A stretch of 16,905 nucleotides of DNA, from assembly GCA_964501505.1 (NCBI GenBank), contig CAZCSY010000027.1, positions 1 through 16,905 of the forward strand, written 5' to 3'. The notes beneath the pieces are model-generated. The model did no database searches. It saw only the letters and a list, made by a program, of their open reading frames with translations, and was not told where the DNA came from. This document shows positions 1 through 7,651 of this stretch, in pieces. How positions within the stretch are numbered: the stretch's first letter is position 1; every line of letters begins with the position of its first letter. Source of the stretch: CAZCSY01 sp964501505. Lineage in GTDB: Bacteria > Omnitrophota > Gorgyraeia > Velamenicoccales > Velamenicoccaceae. A program made the translations under genes and the position numbers.

Positions 1-1
1 C

Positions 2-937
2 AAACCCGCAGACTTCAGGGGCGCGGTCGGCCAATTCTCTGTGAACGCGCAGATCGAGCCCAACCGCGTCGCCTTCGGAGACCCGATCACCCTTTCCATG
101 AAGGTGACGGGAGACGGCAACCTCAGGACTGTCTCGACGCCGATGCTCACCGATACGACAGGATTCAAGACCTATGACCCGCAACGCAAGGAGACGGAAC
201 GCGAGATCGACTTCGAGCAGATTCTCGTGCCCAAGGATGGGGACCTCACGCATGTCCCGGCCGTACGGCTCGCCTATTTTGACCCTAAGGCGCGTCAATA
301 TAAGACAGCCCAGGCCGGCCCCTTTCCCTTAGAGGTCTTGCCGGCTGAATCAGCCGGCGCTGCCAAGGTGGTCGTCTCAAAAGAGGCAGCGGCCCAGCCG
401 CCTGCTCCCGAAGAGCTGGGCTCGGACATTATCTATATAAAGGAAGACCCCGGCCGCTGGCGAAGTCCGGAGGCGCGGTTGTACCGTCATCCCGCCGTAG
501 CCGTCCTTTTTGGGATGCCCCTATTTATCCTCCTGGGGCTCTGGCGGTGGAGCGAACATCGGTACCGGTTGACGACGGATATCGCTTACGCCCGCCGGCT
601 CCGCGCGCACCCGAAGGCCCAGAAGGGCTACCGGGAGGCGGCCGCAGACATGGCCGCGGGCCGACACCAGGAATTTTACGCCGGTGTCTCACGCACCCTC
701 AGGGGATTCCTGGCCGACAAGTGCCACACGTCAGCCCAGACGATCGCCGCCGGCTCCCTGACGTCGCTACCCGGCAGCGTCTGCCTCGATGAGGAAGAGA
801 TAAAAAAAATCGAGGCCTTGTTGACAAAATGCGATAACATCCGTTACGCCTCCCTCGCGGCGTCGCAGGAAGAGATGAGAGAAGACCTGGGGACGCTGCG
901 GCAGGTTCTGGACCGGATAGCCAAAATCCATGCTTAA
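2..937 (+). CDS. batD: BatD-like protein (C-terminal part, cut by window start)
   Basis: The reading frame is open from base 2, before the first possible start (GTG at 41), so this is the 3' part of a longer gene; about 311 residues are visible. The segment FRGAVGQFSV..I.PN.V..GDPITL is typical of the repeated beta-sandwich domains of BatD (Bacteroides aerotolerance family). One hydrophobic helix follows (about nt 490-550, AVAVLFGMPLFILLGL), then a basic, helical, presumably cytoplasmic tail with the pattern RTLRGFLADK. BatD proteins are membrane-anchored with most of the chain outside the cytoplasm, and are encoded with MoxR ATPase and von Willebrand factor A proteins (BatA, BatB). Their exact biochemical role is unsettled. 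The stop overlaps the start of batE by 8 bases, so the two are very likely translated from one mRNA. The rest of the operon would lie upstream. Confidence 0.85.
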   Translation, partial: KPADFRGAVGQFSVNAQIEPNRVAFGDPITLSMKVTGDGNLRTVSTPMLTDTTGFKTYDPQRKETEREIDFEQILVPKDGDLTHVPAVRLAYFDPKARQYKTAQAGPFPLEVLPAESAGAAKVVVSKEAAAQPPAPEELGSDIIYIKEDPGRWRSPEARLYRHPAVAVLFGMPLFILLGLWRWSEHRYRLTTDIAYARRLRAHPKAQKGYREAAADMAAGRHQEFYAGVSRTLRGFLADKCHTSAQTIAAGSLTSLPGSVCLDEEEIKKIEALLTKCDNIRYASLAASQEEMREDLGTLRQVLDRIAKIHA

Positions 938-1691
938 AAAACTTTTCTTTTTGTTCCTCTTTGGTAGCGGCATCGCGACACTCGCCTTTGGTCCGATGCC
1001 GGAGGGACGCTGCCAGGACGCGACCTTTGCCAAAGCGAACAACCATTATAAAAACGGGGAATTCAAGGAAGCGATCGCCGACTATGAATCCATCCTCGCA
1101 GAAGGCCGAACCTCTGTGGCGCTCTACTTCAATCTGGGGAATGCGTACTTTCGTCTGCATCAACCCGGCCGCGCCTTGCTCAGTTACGAACGCGCCAGAC
1201 GTCTGCAGCCGCGCGATCCCGAGATCCAGACCAACATACGCCTGGCCCGGTCGCAGCTGGCCTACGCCCGGCCGCCCCGCATGAAGCTCCTCAAAAGGAT
1301 CGTCGAGGCGCCGTTTCAATGGGTCAGCCTCGACGAATGGACCGGCGGCGTCCTGCTGGTCTACCTGTCCCTGATAACCATGCTCTCTGCCATGGCCCTC
1401 GTAAAGGCGGCGCGTGGACGGTTAAGGACCCCTGCCCGGATCCTGGCCCTCATTTTTGTCATTGGATTATCCCTGATGTATGTTAAAATTAAAAGTCAGG
1501 GACGCGAAGCCCTCGTGGTCCGGCAGCGGGCCGAGGCGCGCTTTGCACCGTTCGAAAAGGCGACGACGCACTTTGAGCTCTCCGAAGGGATGACCGTCAC
1601 GGTCGTCGAAAAGAAACAAGGATGGTTCAAGGTAGAACGTCCGGACGGCAAGACCGGCTGGCTCGCGAGCGACGCCGTCGCTCTCATATAA
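930..1691 (+). CDS. batE: BatE-like protein: signal/anchor, TPR, two membrane helices, SH3-like domain
   Basis: A 253-residue protein. Domains in order: an N-terminal hydrophobic signal or anchor (residues about 1-22, MLKKLFFLFLFG), two TPR-like units (about 30-105, with YKNGEFKEAIADYE and LYFNLGNAYFRL..P..ALLSYERA), two membrane helices (about 140-160 and 168-188), and a bacterial SH3-like domain (about 195-253) ending G-W-F-K-V....G..GWL. This architecture and the position directly after batD match BatE. The TPR region should bind partner proteins and the SH3-like domain may bind cell-wall or protein ligands; both are family-level inferences. The start overlaps the batD stop by 8 bases, so translational coupling is likely. 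An AT-rich stretch near 1480-1495 is flanked by CCCTGA/TCAGGG, but it sits inside the coding region. Confidence 0.85.
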   Translation: MLKKLFFLFLFGSGIATLAFGPMPEGRCQDATFAKANNHYKNGEFKEAIADYESILAEGRTSVALYFNLGNAYFRLHQPGRALLSYERARRLQPRDPEIQTNIRLARSQLAYARPPRMKLLKRIVEAPFQWVSLDEWTGGVLLVYLSLITMLSAMALVKAARGRLRTPARILALIFVIGLSLMYVKIKSQGREALVVRQRAEARFAPFEKATTHFELSEGMTVTVVEKKQGWFKVERPDGKTGWLASDAVALI

Positions 1692-1719
1692 TCAGGAGAG
1701 ATCTCTAGGATACCCCTTC

Positions 1720-3570
1720 ATGTCCGAAACCGCCACGCTCCTCAAAAACATCTACCAACGCCTGTTATCCGGCCGCTCTTCCTGGCAGTGGCAGCGCATC
1801 GGTGCGCACCGCCGTTCCGGCGTGGCCGTGCCGCTCTTCTGTATCTTCTCCGAGGCGAGCTGCGGGATAGGCGAACTCCCGGATATCAAGCTCCTCGTCG
1901 ACTGGTGCCGCAACACCGGGATGTCCATCATTCAGCTGCTACCCCTCAACGACGTGGGCTTCAACTTCCGGCCCTATGATGCCCAAAGCATGTTTGCGCT
2001 TGACCCCATGTACCTGAGCCTCTCTCGCCTCAAGGGCGTGGCAGCCAACACGTGGAACGCCGAGATCCGACGACTCAAAGACAGATTCCCGACGGGCAGC
2101 GGCCGCGTGAACTACGCTATCAAGGGCGCAAAGCTCGAACTCTTGTGGCGGGTCTTCGAGGCAACCGCGGCCGGCATCCCCGCCGAACTCGCTACCTTCG
2201 TCAAGCGCAACGCCTACTGGATCGAGGACTACGCCCTGTTTCGCGTCCTCAAGGAACTACAACAGGAGCGCGACTGGCAGGATTGGCCTCCGGAGTTCAA
2301 AGACCGCCGGCCCGCGGCCTGCGACGCCGTCCGTGTGTCGAACAGCCGGGCGCTTCTCTTCCAGAAATGGCTCCAGTGGCAACTCTTTGAACAGCTTCGT
2401 GAGACAAAGGCGTATGCCGCTCAAAAAGGCGTCCTTCTCATGGGTGACCTGCCGTTCCTCGTCTCGCGAGACAGCGCGGACGTATGGGCGCACCAGGACC
2501 ACTTCAATCTGGACCTCGCCTCAGGCGCGCCGCCGGACATGCTCTATTCGCAGGGTCAGCGGTGGGGCATGCCGCCGTATAACTGGTCCGATGTCGCGGC
2601 GCACGGATATGATTACGTCATCGAAAAACTCAGGTATGCGGAAAACTTCTATGACCTGTACCGCATCGACCACGTGGTGGGCATGTTCCGCGTTTGGACC
2701 ATCCCTGTCAGCGAACCCGAGGCGACAGGCGGTGTCAACGGTGCCTTTGATCCCGTGGATGAAAAAGAATGGGAGGCCCACGGCCGCCGGCTCCTGGACG
2801 TCCTTCTCGACAATACCGGCATGCTGGCGTGCGCCGAAGACCTGGGGACGATCCCGCCGTGCACCCTGCGCGTGCTGGACGAATACGGCATCCCCGGCAT
2901 CGACGTGCAGCGCTGGACACGCGACTGGGGCAAGACCTATGACTTCAAGGACCCCGGGCTGTACCGGCCTGTGGCCATGGCAACGCTCGCCACGCACGAC
3001 ATGAGCTCTCTTATGGGCTGGTGGCAGTTCGAGGCCGGAACCGTTGACAGGGGGCTCTTTGAACGCGCCTGTCAGAATCACGGTATCGCCTTTGATGCCA
3101 TCGCCGCACGGCTCTTTGAGCTGGCTCAGACGCGACACAACAGGCTGCGCTGGAGCCGGCCCAACCTCAGCGAAGAATCCTTCCTTGAGATCATCGGAAA
3201 AGAAGAGAAAGAGGCCTGGGGCGTGCTGGACCTCTTTCGGGGCTCCATCCGCGAACGTGACCAGTTCCTGAAGTTTCTCCGCTGCCCGCCCGGCACGGCC
3301 CTGGCCAATCCTCACATATTCATGAAGAAGGCCCTGGAGCGCGTCAGCGCAACATCCTCTATCTTCTCCGGCCTCCTGTTGCAGGACTGGCTCGCCCTTG
3401 ATACCTTCTTTGACTTCGACGTGTGGGAGGCACGCATCAACTTCCCCGGGACCGTGGACGCCCGCAACTGGTCCCTCGTCATCCCGCAGGCGCTCGAGGA
3501 CATCCAGGATATGCCGGTCAATCTGGTCATCAGGGAGATCTTGAATCAATACCAGCGTCTCACCACGTAA
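1720..3570 (+). CDS. malQ: 4-alpha-glucanotransferase (amylomaltase, GH77)
   Basis: A 616-residue GH77 enzyme. It transfers alpha-1,4-glucan segments between maltodextrins and releases glucose, and is cytoplasmic (no signal peptide). Seen in the sequence: GDLPFLVSRDSADVWAH (the conserved 'GDLP...DSADVWA' block), RIDH with Asp317 at the nucleophile position, AEDLG with Glu373 at the acid/base position, and ATHD with Asp427 as the third carboxylate. All three catalytic residues are therefore present. The N-terminus starts directly with the catalytic barrel (GVAVPLFCIFSE..CGIGELPD), without the starch-binding domains of plant DPE2. ATG 1720 is preceded by AGGAGAGA (1693-1700) and the closer TAGGATA (about 1706-1712). 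The gene follows batE by 28 bases, so co-transcription is possible. No other glycogen gene is visible here. Confidence 0.95.
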   Translation: MSETATLLKNIYQRLLSGRSSWQWQRIGAHRRSGVAVPLFCIFSEASCGIGELPDIKLLVDWCRNTGMSIIQLLPLNDVGFNFRPYDAQSMFALDPMYLSLSRLKGVAANTWNAEIRRLKDRFPTGSGRVNYAIKGAKLELLWRVFEATAAGIPAELATFVKRNAYWIEDYALFRVLKELQQERDWQDWPPEFKDRRPAACDAVRVSNSRALLFQKWLQWQLFEQLRETKAYAAQKGVLLMGDLPFLVSRDSADVWAHQDHFNLDLASGAPPDMLYSQGQRWGMPPYNWSDVAAHGYDYVIEKLRYAENFYDLYRIDHVVGMFRVWTIPVSEPEATGGVNGAFDPVDEKEWEAHGRRLLDVLLDNTGMLACAEDLGTIPPCTLRVLDEYGIPGIDVQRWTRDWGKTYDFKDPGLYRPVAMATLATHDMSSLMGWWQFEAGTVDRGLFERACQNHGIAFDAIAARLFELAQTRHNRLRWSRPNLSEESFLEIIGKEEKEAWGVLDLFRGSIRERDQFLKFLRCPPGTALANPHIFMKKALERVSATSSIFSGLLLQDWLALDTFFDFDVWEARINFPGTVDARNWSLVIPQALEDIQDMPVNLVIREILNQYQRLTT

Positions 3571-3588
3571 AACAGAAAGGGGATCCCC

Positions 3589-4029
3589 ATGAAAGTTTTT
3601 CTGTGTCAGGTCTGCGGCCACGTCGCCTTTGAGGGTGCTCCGGAACACTGCCCGGTCTGCGGCGCTCCCCGCGAGAAATTCTCGGAGAAAAAAGATCTCC
3701 TTAAAAAGGCGGGCGACGGCACGGTGGGAGGGGAGATTGAGCAAAAGCACGTGCCGGCCATCACGGTCGTCAAAACCTGCAGCCTCATCCCCGACGGCTG
3801 CCTCGACGTCCACGTCAAGGTTGGCGCGGTGGAACACCCGAGCCTCCCCGAACACCACATCACCTTTATCGACTTCTACCTCGACAAGAAATTCATCGCA
3901 CGCACCCACCTGACGCCCGAACACTGCCATCCGGCGGCGGCGCTGCATCTGAAGGCGTCCTCCGGCACGCTGCAGGCGGTGGAGAACTGTAATATCCACG
4001 GCTGGTGGTTCGCCGAAAAGGCCCTCTAA
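3589..4029 (+). CDS. Rubredoxin-like domain fused to superoxide reductase (desulfoferrodoxin/neelaredoxin family)
   Basis: A 146-residue two-domain protein. Residues 1-30 form a short rubrerythrin-type rubredoxin domain with C6-x2-C9 and C21-P-V-C24, fit to bind one FeS4 iron. Residues about 47-146 are the superoxide reductase core. Its five iron ligands are all present: H54 (in KHVPAI), H83 (HP), H89, C134 and H137 (CNIHG). Such proteins reduce superoxide to hydrogen peroxide with electrons from rubredoxin-like carriers, and are typical of anaerobes. Classical desulfoferrodoxin has a different N-terminal centre (CxxC...CC), so this built-in rubrerythrin-like donor is less usual. The usual EKHVP motif reads QKHVP: the glutamate that serves as the sixth ligand is Gln52, with Glu51 one place earlier. 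An A/G-rich ribosome site and the palindrome GGGGATCCCC (3579-3588) abut the start. Confidence 0.92.
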   Translation: MKVFLCQVCGHVAFEGAPEHCPVCGAPREKFSEKKDLLKKAGDGTVGGEIEQKHVPAITVVKTCSLIPDGCLDVHVKVGAVEHPSLPEHHITFIDFYLDKKFIARTHLTPEHCHPAAALHLKASSGTLQAVENCNIHGWWFAEKAL

Positions 4030-4050
4030 TCCGACCTGTCCAGAGGAAAC

Positions 4051-5064
4051 ATGTCCGTGCCCGTGCGTTGGCCTTCCAATAAAAAGACGCTGGCGATCGC
4101 CTACGCGGTCGTCTTCGCCGCACACCTGGCGATCGGCCTGGCCTTCGGGTACTTCTACCGATATATTACGATCCGGGGATTCGAGGCCGTCAACGAAAAG
4201 ATCCTGGACGTCACCGGTACACACTTTGCCGATCTGCCGCGGGGCTATCCCTACATCCTGAAACTCTGGGGGGATGACGCGCCCCAGGACGTCTTTGTCA
4301 ACAACAAAGAAATCATCCACTTCTTTTTCAGGCAAAGAAAAAACATCAAAGAGTTCTATTATTTCATCCCGGCGGCGCTGATCAACGATGCCCGCACGCG
4401 CATCCGGATCGAACCTCCCATCCGGTTCTCCCTGCGCCTGCGCAACTCTGTCGCTTCCAGTGAATGGGGCAGCATCACTCTGCCGAGCAGCAAGACACGG
4501 CCTTCGACCTCCTGGGTGCCGCTGGCCGCCTTCGCGGGAGGCGCCCTGGGCCTCGTGTTCTTCTGGACGGCGCTGGGCCGAATCTGGCCCAAAGTCAAAG
4601 CCACGGATATCGCGGCGACGTACTTCTGGTCGTGTCTTTTTATCCTTTTCAATTTCTGGCTCCTGAAGATGGTCAGCCGGCCCTTCAAGATCCTTTTTAT
4701 CTTCCATCCTTCTTCCTGGGTGCTATGCGTCCTGCTGACCCTTGGCCTCTTTCAAGTCCTGCGCGTCTTTTCGGGCCATCTGGCCCACTTGAAACGGGAA
4801 CGCCCCCATAAGGCTTGTGATCCGTCTTTCCTTCCGGGGGTCCTGGGCGTGTACGCGGTGCTGAACCACGTGACTCTTTTGGCAGAGGGCCTCAACAAGA
4901 CCCGCTCAAAGAACTTCGTCCTCGCAGCCATCATCTCCCTCGCACTGATCAGCCTGACCCTCGCCTTCGGGCTCCTGCTTTTGGCGAATCTTCTTGCCAT
5001 CATCGTCTACGGTTGCCTTGTGCTGGCCACGATCAGAAGGTTTGACGAGGTCCGCGTCCCATGA
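4051..5064 (+). CDS. Unrecognised multi-spanning membrane protein
   Basis: A 337-residue protein of no family I recognise. It has an N-terminal membrane helix (about residues 11-34) and then a soluble segment of about 115 residues (35-150). This segment is rich in Asp, Arg and aromatics (for example YPYILKLWGDDAPQDVFVNN) and is predicted to face outside. About six further helices follow (near 152-178, 187-210, 217-245, 262-280, 288-310 and 311-331), then a short charged tail. ATG 4051 has a clear ribosome site (AGAGGAAA) 21 bases after the superoxide reductase stop. Its stop overlaps the next start as ATGA, so it is translationally coupled to the O-antigen ligase-like gene. That suggests a role in envelope glycan or lipid handling, by context only. 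No catalytic motif is evident. Confidence 0.8.
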   Translation: MSVPVRWPSNKKTLAIAYAVVFAAHLAIGLAFGYFYRYITIRGFEAVNEKILDVTGTHFADLPRGYPYILKLWGDDAPQDVFVNNKEIIHFFFRQRKNIKEFYYFIPAALINDARTRIRIEPPIRFSLRLRNSVASSEWGSITLPSSKTRPSTSWVPLAAFAGGALGLVFFWTALGRIWPKVKATDIAATYFWSCLFILFNFWLLKMVSRPFKILFIFHPSSWVLCVLLTLGLFQVLRVFSGHLAHLKRERPHKACDPSFLPGVLGVYAVLNHVTLLAEGLNKTRSKNFVLAAIISLALISLTLAFGLLLLANLLAIIVYGCLVLATIRRFDEVRVP

Positions 5065-6284
5065 CGGTCCAACCCCTGATGACCCGTCTATCTCAACGGC
5101 TGTCTTTTTACGGCCTGGCGTTTCTGTGTGTCTTTCTGCCGTTCTACAACAGCCTGGCAAGCCTGGGCATCGGCCTCATCGGCCTGGGGGTCCTGGCGGC
5201 TTTCTTCGGCGACGGATACAGACGGCTCGTCAACAGGGACTTGGGGCCGGTATATCTCTTTTTCGGCACCTGCCTCATCGCGTCGCTCGTCAACCCGCAG
5301 ACGCTCTCCCTGAGCCTCGTCGGACTGCGCAAGGGCCTCCTGTATCTCTTCATCGTCACTGGATGCGGCCTGGCCCTCAGAAACCCGCCGGATATGAGAC
5401 GTTGTCTGGGCCTCGTGTCGGCCGCCGCGTTGATAGCGGCCTTGGACGGCTATTACCAGCTCGTCGCCGGATACGACTTCTTCTCCCTGCGCCCCCTGAT
5501 GACCTACCCGCAGGGGATGGTCATCCGGATAACAGGACCTTTTCAACAGGCCGCGACGCTGGCCATCTACCTCGAATGCGTCCTGGCGGGGTGCGTCGTC
5601 GCTCTCCTCGGATCGTCGCAGCAATCGAAGATCAAAGAGATAACGGCCGCCGCCGTGTTGACGGGTGCCTTGATCCTGACCTTCACCCCGGCGAGCCCGC
5701 TCATCCTGGGAATCGTTTTTTTCGCCGCCACGATCATCTTCCGAAGACCAAAACTGAATACGCTCTTTGTGGCCGTACCGCTCCTCTTTGTATCTATCCC
5801 CGCAGGGATGCGCGGTCATTTGATGCGCCTGTTTGCGGAAAATATCCTCCACCGCGGTCGCATGCTCCAGATCGGCTGGCAGATCTTCCTGGAGCGGCCG
5901 CTCTTCGGCCACGGTCTCAACACCTTTTCCCATAATTACGTCGCGCACGCGCAGCCCGGTGACCCCTTCTATGGGATGGGGGAACCCTACGCCCACAATA
6001 TGTACATGCATCTTGCCTGCGAGACCGGCCTCCTGGGTCTGGTCGCCTTTTTCGGCCTCGTCGTCTTTATCCTGCGCCGGCTCTTGAGGCAGGAGACAGG
6101 AGGCCCGGCCAACGGCAAGCATAACGCGTTGCGCACGGGCCTTGCGATGGCATTGATCGCCTATCTCATCCACGGTCTTCTTGAATCAAGCCTCCAGACT
6201 TCCCACGGCGCCCTGATCTTTTGGGTGCTGACAGGGTTGTGTCTGGCCACTTTCGGCTTTACAAGAGGGGATAATTTGGTATAA
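5061..6284 (+). CDS. O-antigen ligase / polymerase-like membrane protein (Wzy_C/WaaL family)
   Basis: A 407-residue protein that is almost entirely hydrophobic, with about ten membrane helices. It carries the family hallmark in its C-terminal third: an arginine-containing helix end (RGRMLQIGWQIF), then ERPLFGHGLNTF, a polar outside loop of about 25 residues, and then HNMYMHLACETGLLGL. In WaaL, Wzy and PglL-type proteins this periplasmic loop helps transfer or polymerise undecaprenyl-linked sugars. Sequence alone does not separate O-antigen ligase from polymerase or protein O-oligosaccharyltransferase. ATG 5061 overlaps the stop of the upstream membrane gene by 4 bases. The 3' end contains the promoter of the pgk unit: its -10 hexamer straddles the stop codon. 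Confidence 0.88.
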   Translation: MTVQPLMTRLSQRLSFYGLAFLCVFLPFYNSLASLGIGLIGLGVLAAFFGDGYRRLVNRDLGPVYLFFGTCLIASLVNPQTLSLSLVGLRKGLLYLFIVTGCGLALRNPPDMRRCLGLVSAAALIAALDGYYQLVAGYDFFSLRPLMTYPQGMVIRITGPFQQAATLAIYLECVLAGCVVALLGSSQQSKIKEITAAAVLTGALILTFTPASPLILGIVFFAATIIFRRPKLNTLFVAVPLLFVSIPAGMRGHLMRLFAENILHRGRMLQIGWQIFLERPLFGHGLNTFSHNYVAHAQPGDPFYGMGEPYAHNMYMHLACETGLLGLVAFFGLVVFILRRLLRQETGGPANGKHNALRTGLAMALIAYLIHGLLESSLQTSHGALIFWVLTGLCLATFGFTRGDNLV

Positions 6285-6285
6285 T
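6258..6285 (+). promoter_or_regulatory. Sigma70-type promoter of pgk-tpiA-secG
   Basis: A -35 hexamer TTTACA (6258-6263), a 16-base spacer and a consensus -10 TATAAT (6280-6285) preceded by TGG, i.e. an extended -10. It overlaps the last codons and stop of the O-antigen ligase-like gene. Transcription would start near 6292, giving a leader of about 150 bases before pgk. In a G+C-rich window this is the best promoter match I found. No start site has been measured. Confidence 0.7.
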
Positions 6286-6291
6286 GGAACA

Positions 6292-6442
6292 CCATAGAAA
6301 AATTTCGTAGTCCACGGACATCCCGCCGAAATAAGAAAGCCTGGCATTCTTCCTCTTAGACGTGGGATTCTTTAAGCGGGTGTGCCCGACAGCCAGGCGT
6401 GGTTTCCTATGCAGGCGGGATGACCGGACATTGAGAGGCCCT
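6292..6442 (+). promoter_or_regulatory. Structured 5' leader of pgk with nested inverted repeats
   Basis: Between the predicted start of transcription and the pgk start codon there are two nested perfect complementary pairs. An outer 9-bp pair is CATCCCGCC (6319-6327) with GGCGGGATG (6414-6422), extended by GG/CC and GTCC/GGAC (6310-6313 with 6426-6429) around a small bulge. An inner 7-bp pair is GCCTGGC (6339-6345) with GCCAGGC (6392-6398). Inside the latter is a small hairpin CGGG-TGTG-CCCG (6377-6388). The outer stem ends just before the ribosome site (GAGAGG near 6433), so folding could affect translation. I do not recognise the consensus of any known riboswitch class. It has no U-tract, so it is not an obvious terminator. 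Confidence 0.5.
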
Positions 6443-7636
6443 ATGAACAAGATGACCATCAAGGACATCGACACGAAAGACAAAAAAGTCATTATGCGCG
6501 TGGACTTTAACGTCCCGCATGACAAGAGGTCCGGCACCATCACCGATGACACGCGTATCCGCGCGGCCATCCCCACCATCGAATACATCCTGAAGCAGGG
6601 ACCCAAAAAGCTCATCCTCATGACCCACCTGGGCCGCCCGGACGGCCAGGTGAAGGAGGAGCTGCGCCTCGATAAGGTTGCCGAGAGGCTCTCCGGACTC
6701 ATCAAAGTGCCGGTGAAGAAGCTCAACGACTGCGTCGGGGAGGCCGTCAAGAAAGAGATCGACGCCTCTGCCGAAAAGGTCGTGCTCCTTGAAAACCTGC
6801 GGTTTCACGCCGAAGAAGAAAAGAATGACCCCTCTTTTGCCAGAGAGCTGGCAGGGCTCGCCGACGTCTACGTGAACGACGCCTTCGGCACGGCCCACCG
6901 CGCCCACGCCTCCACCGAGGGTATCGCGCACCTCCTGCCGGCGGTCGCCGGATTCCTTCTCGACAAAGAGATCAAATACCTGGGCACGTCCCTCGAAGCG
7001 CCCCAGAAGCCCTTTGCCGTCATCCTCGGAGGGGCCAAGGTATCGGACAAGATCGGCGTCATCGAGAACCTGCTCAAGAAGGCGGACCGTCTCATCATCG
7101 GCGGCGGCATGGCCTACACCTTTCTCAAGGCCCGGGGTCTTTCGATAGGCAACTCTAAGCTTGAAAAAGACAAGATCGGCCTGGCCCAAGAGACGCTGGA
7201 GAAGGCCCAAAAGGCCGGCGTGCAGGTCTTTCTGCCCCTGGACCACCTGATCGTCGACAACATCGAGGCGCCCACGCGCACGCAGACGACCCCCGACGCC
7301 GGCATTCCCGAGGGGATGATCGCGGTGGACATCGGCCCGCAGACGATCCGCTCGTTTATCGACGCCCTGAAAGACGCCCGGACCATCTGCTGGAACGGAC
7401 CGCTCGGCATCTTTGAAAACGACCGGTATGCCAAAGGGACGAGAGAGATCGCACAGTTCATCGCAACGACCGGCGCCAAGACGATTATCGGCGGCGGCGA
7501 CACCGCAGGCGCCTTGGCCAAATTCGGCCTCCAGGATAAAATGACGCACATCTCGACAGGCGGCGGCGCCTCCCTGGAATTCATGGAAGGCAAGGCGCTT
7601 CCGGGGATAGCCGCATTGAAGGATAAAAAAAGTTAA
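6443..7636 (+). CDS. pgk: Phosphoglycerate kinase
   Basis: A 397-residue cytoplasmic glycolytic enzyme that interconverts 1,3-bisphosphoglycerate plus ADP with 3-phosphoglycerate plus ATP. Seen along the chain: MRVDFNVP near the N-terminus, LMTHLGRPDG, LLENLRFHAEE, VNDAFGTAHRAHAS, GGAKVSDKI, GGGMAYTFL, WNGPLGIFE and the nucleotide-binding HISTGGGASLEF near the C-terminus. Length and order are normal. The frame is open further upstream to 6362, but I chose ATG 6443 because it follows GAGAGG at good spacing and matches the family N-terminus. The upstream stretch is the structured leader. ATG 6452 is an alternative start. It is the first gene of a pgk-tpiA-secG unit; tpiA follows after 15 bases. 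Confidence 0.97.
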   Translation: MNKMTIKDIDTKDKKVIMRVDFNVPHDKRSGTITDDTRIRAAIPTIEYILKQGPKKLILMTHLGRPDGQVKEELRLDKVAERLSGLIKVPVKKLNDCVGEAVKKEIDASAEKVVLLENLRFHAEEEKNDPSFARELAGLADVYVNDAFGTAHRAHASTEGIAHLLPAVAGFLLDKEIKYLGTSLEAPQKPFAVILGGAKVSDKIGVIENLLKKADRLIIGGGMAYTFLKARGLSIGNSKLEKDKIGLAQETLEKAQKAGVQVFLPLDHLIVDNIEAPTRTQTTPDAGIPEGMIAVDIGPQTIRSFIDALKDARTICWNGPLGIFENDRYAKGTREIAQFIATTGAKTIIGGGDTAGALAKFGLQDKMTHISTGGGASLEFMEGKALPGIAALKDKKS

Positions 7637-7651
7637 AGAAAGGTACATCAG

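Noticed and set aside
1462..1489. TTGGAT - 16 bases - TAAAAT inside batE, possible promoter for malQ
   Set aside because: Weak matches within a membrane-helix coding stretch, more than 200 bases upstream of malQ. The CCCTGA/TCAGGG repeat around the AT-rich part is only 6 bp.
2521..4707. Very long open frame on the - strand (728 codons) opposite malQ, the superoxide reductase gene and the unknown membrane gene
   Set aside because: The + strand genes have clear family motifs. The antisense translation is low-complexity, rich in Arg, Gly, Asp and Val, as expected from G+C-rich third positions mirrored across strands.
6339..6422. Known riboswitch or 6S RNA in the pgk leader
   Set aside because: I compared it from memory with the cores of TPP, cobalamin, SAM, glycine, c-di-GMP, ZTP, fluoride and guanidine riboswitches and with 6S RNA, and found no consensus match. 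An Rfam scan would decide.
6362..6442. In-frame upstream extension of pgk
   Set aside because: The extra residues (GFFKRVCPTARRGFL...) do not match the family. The region lies in the structured leader, and ATG 6443 has a ribosome site.
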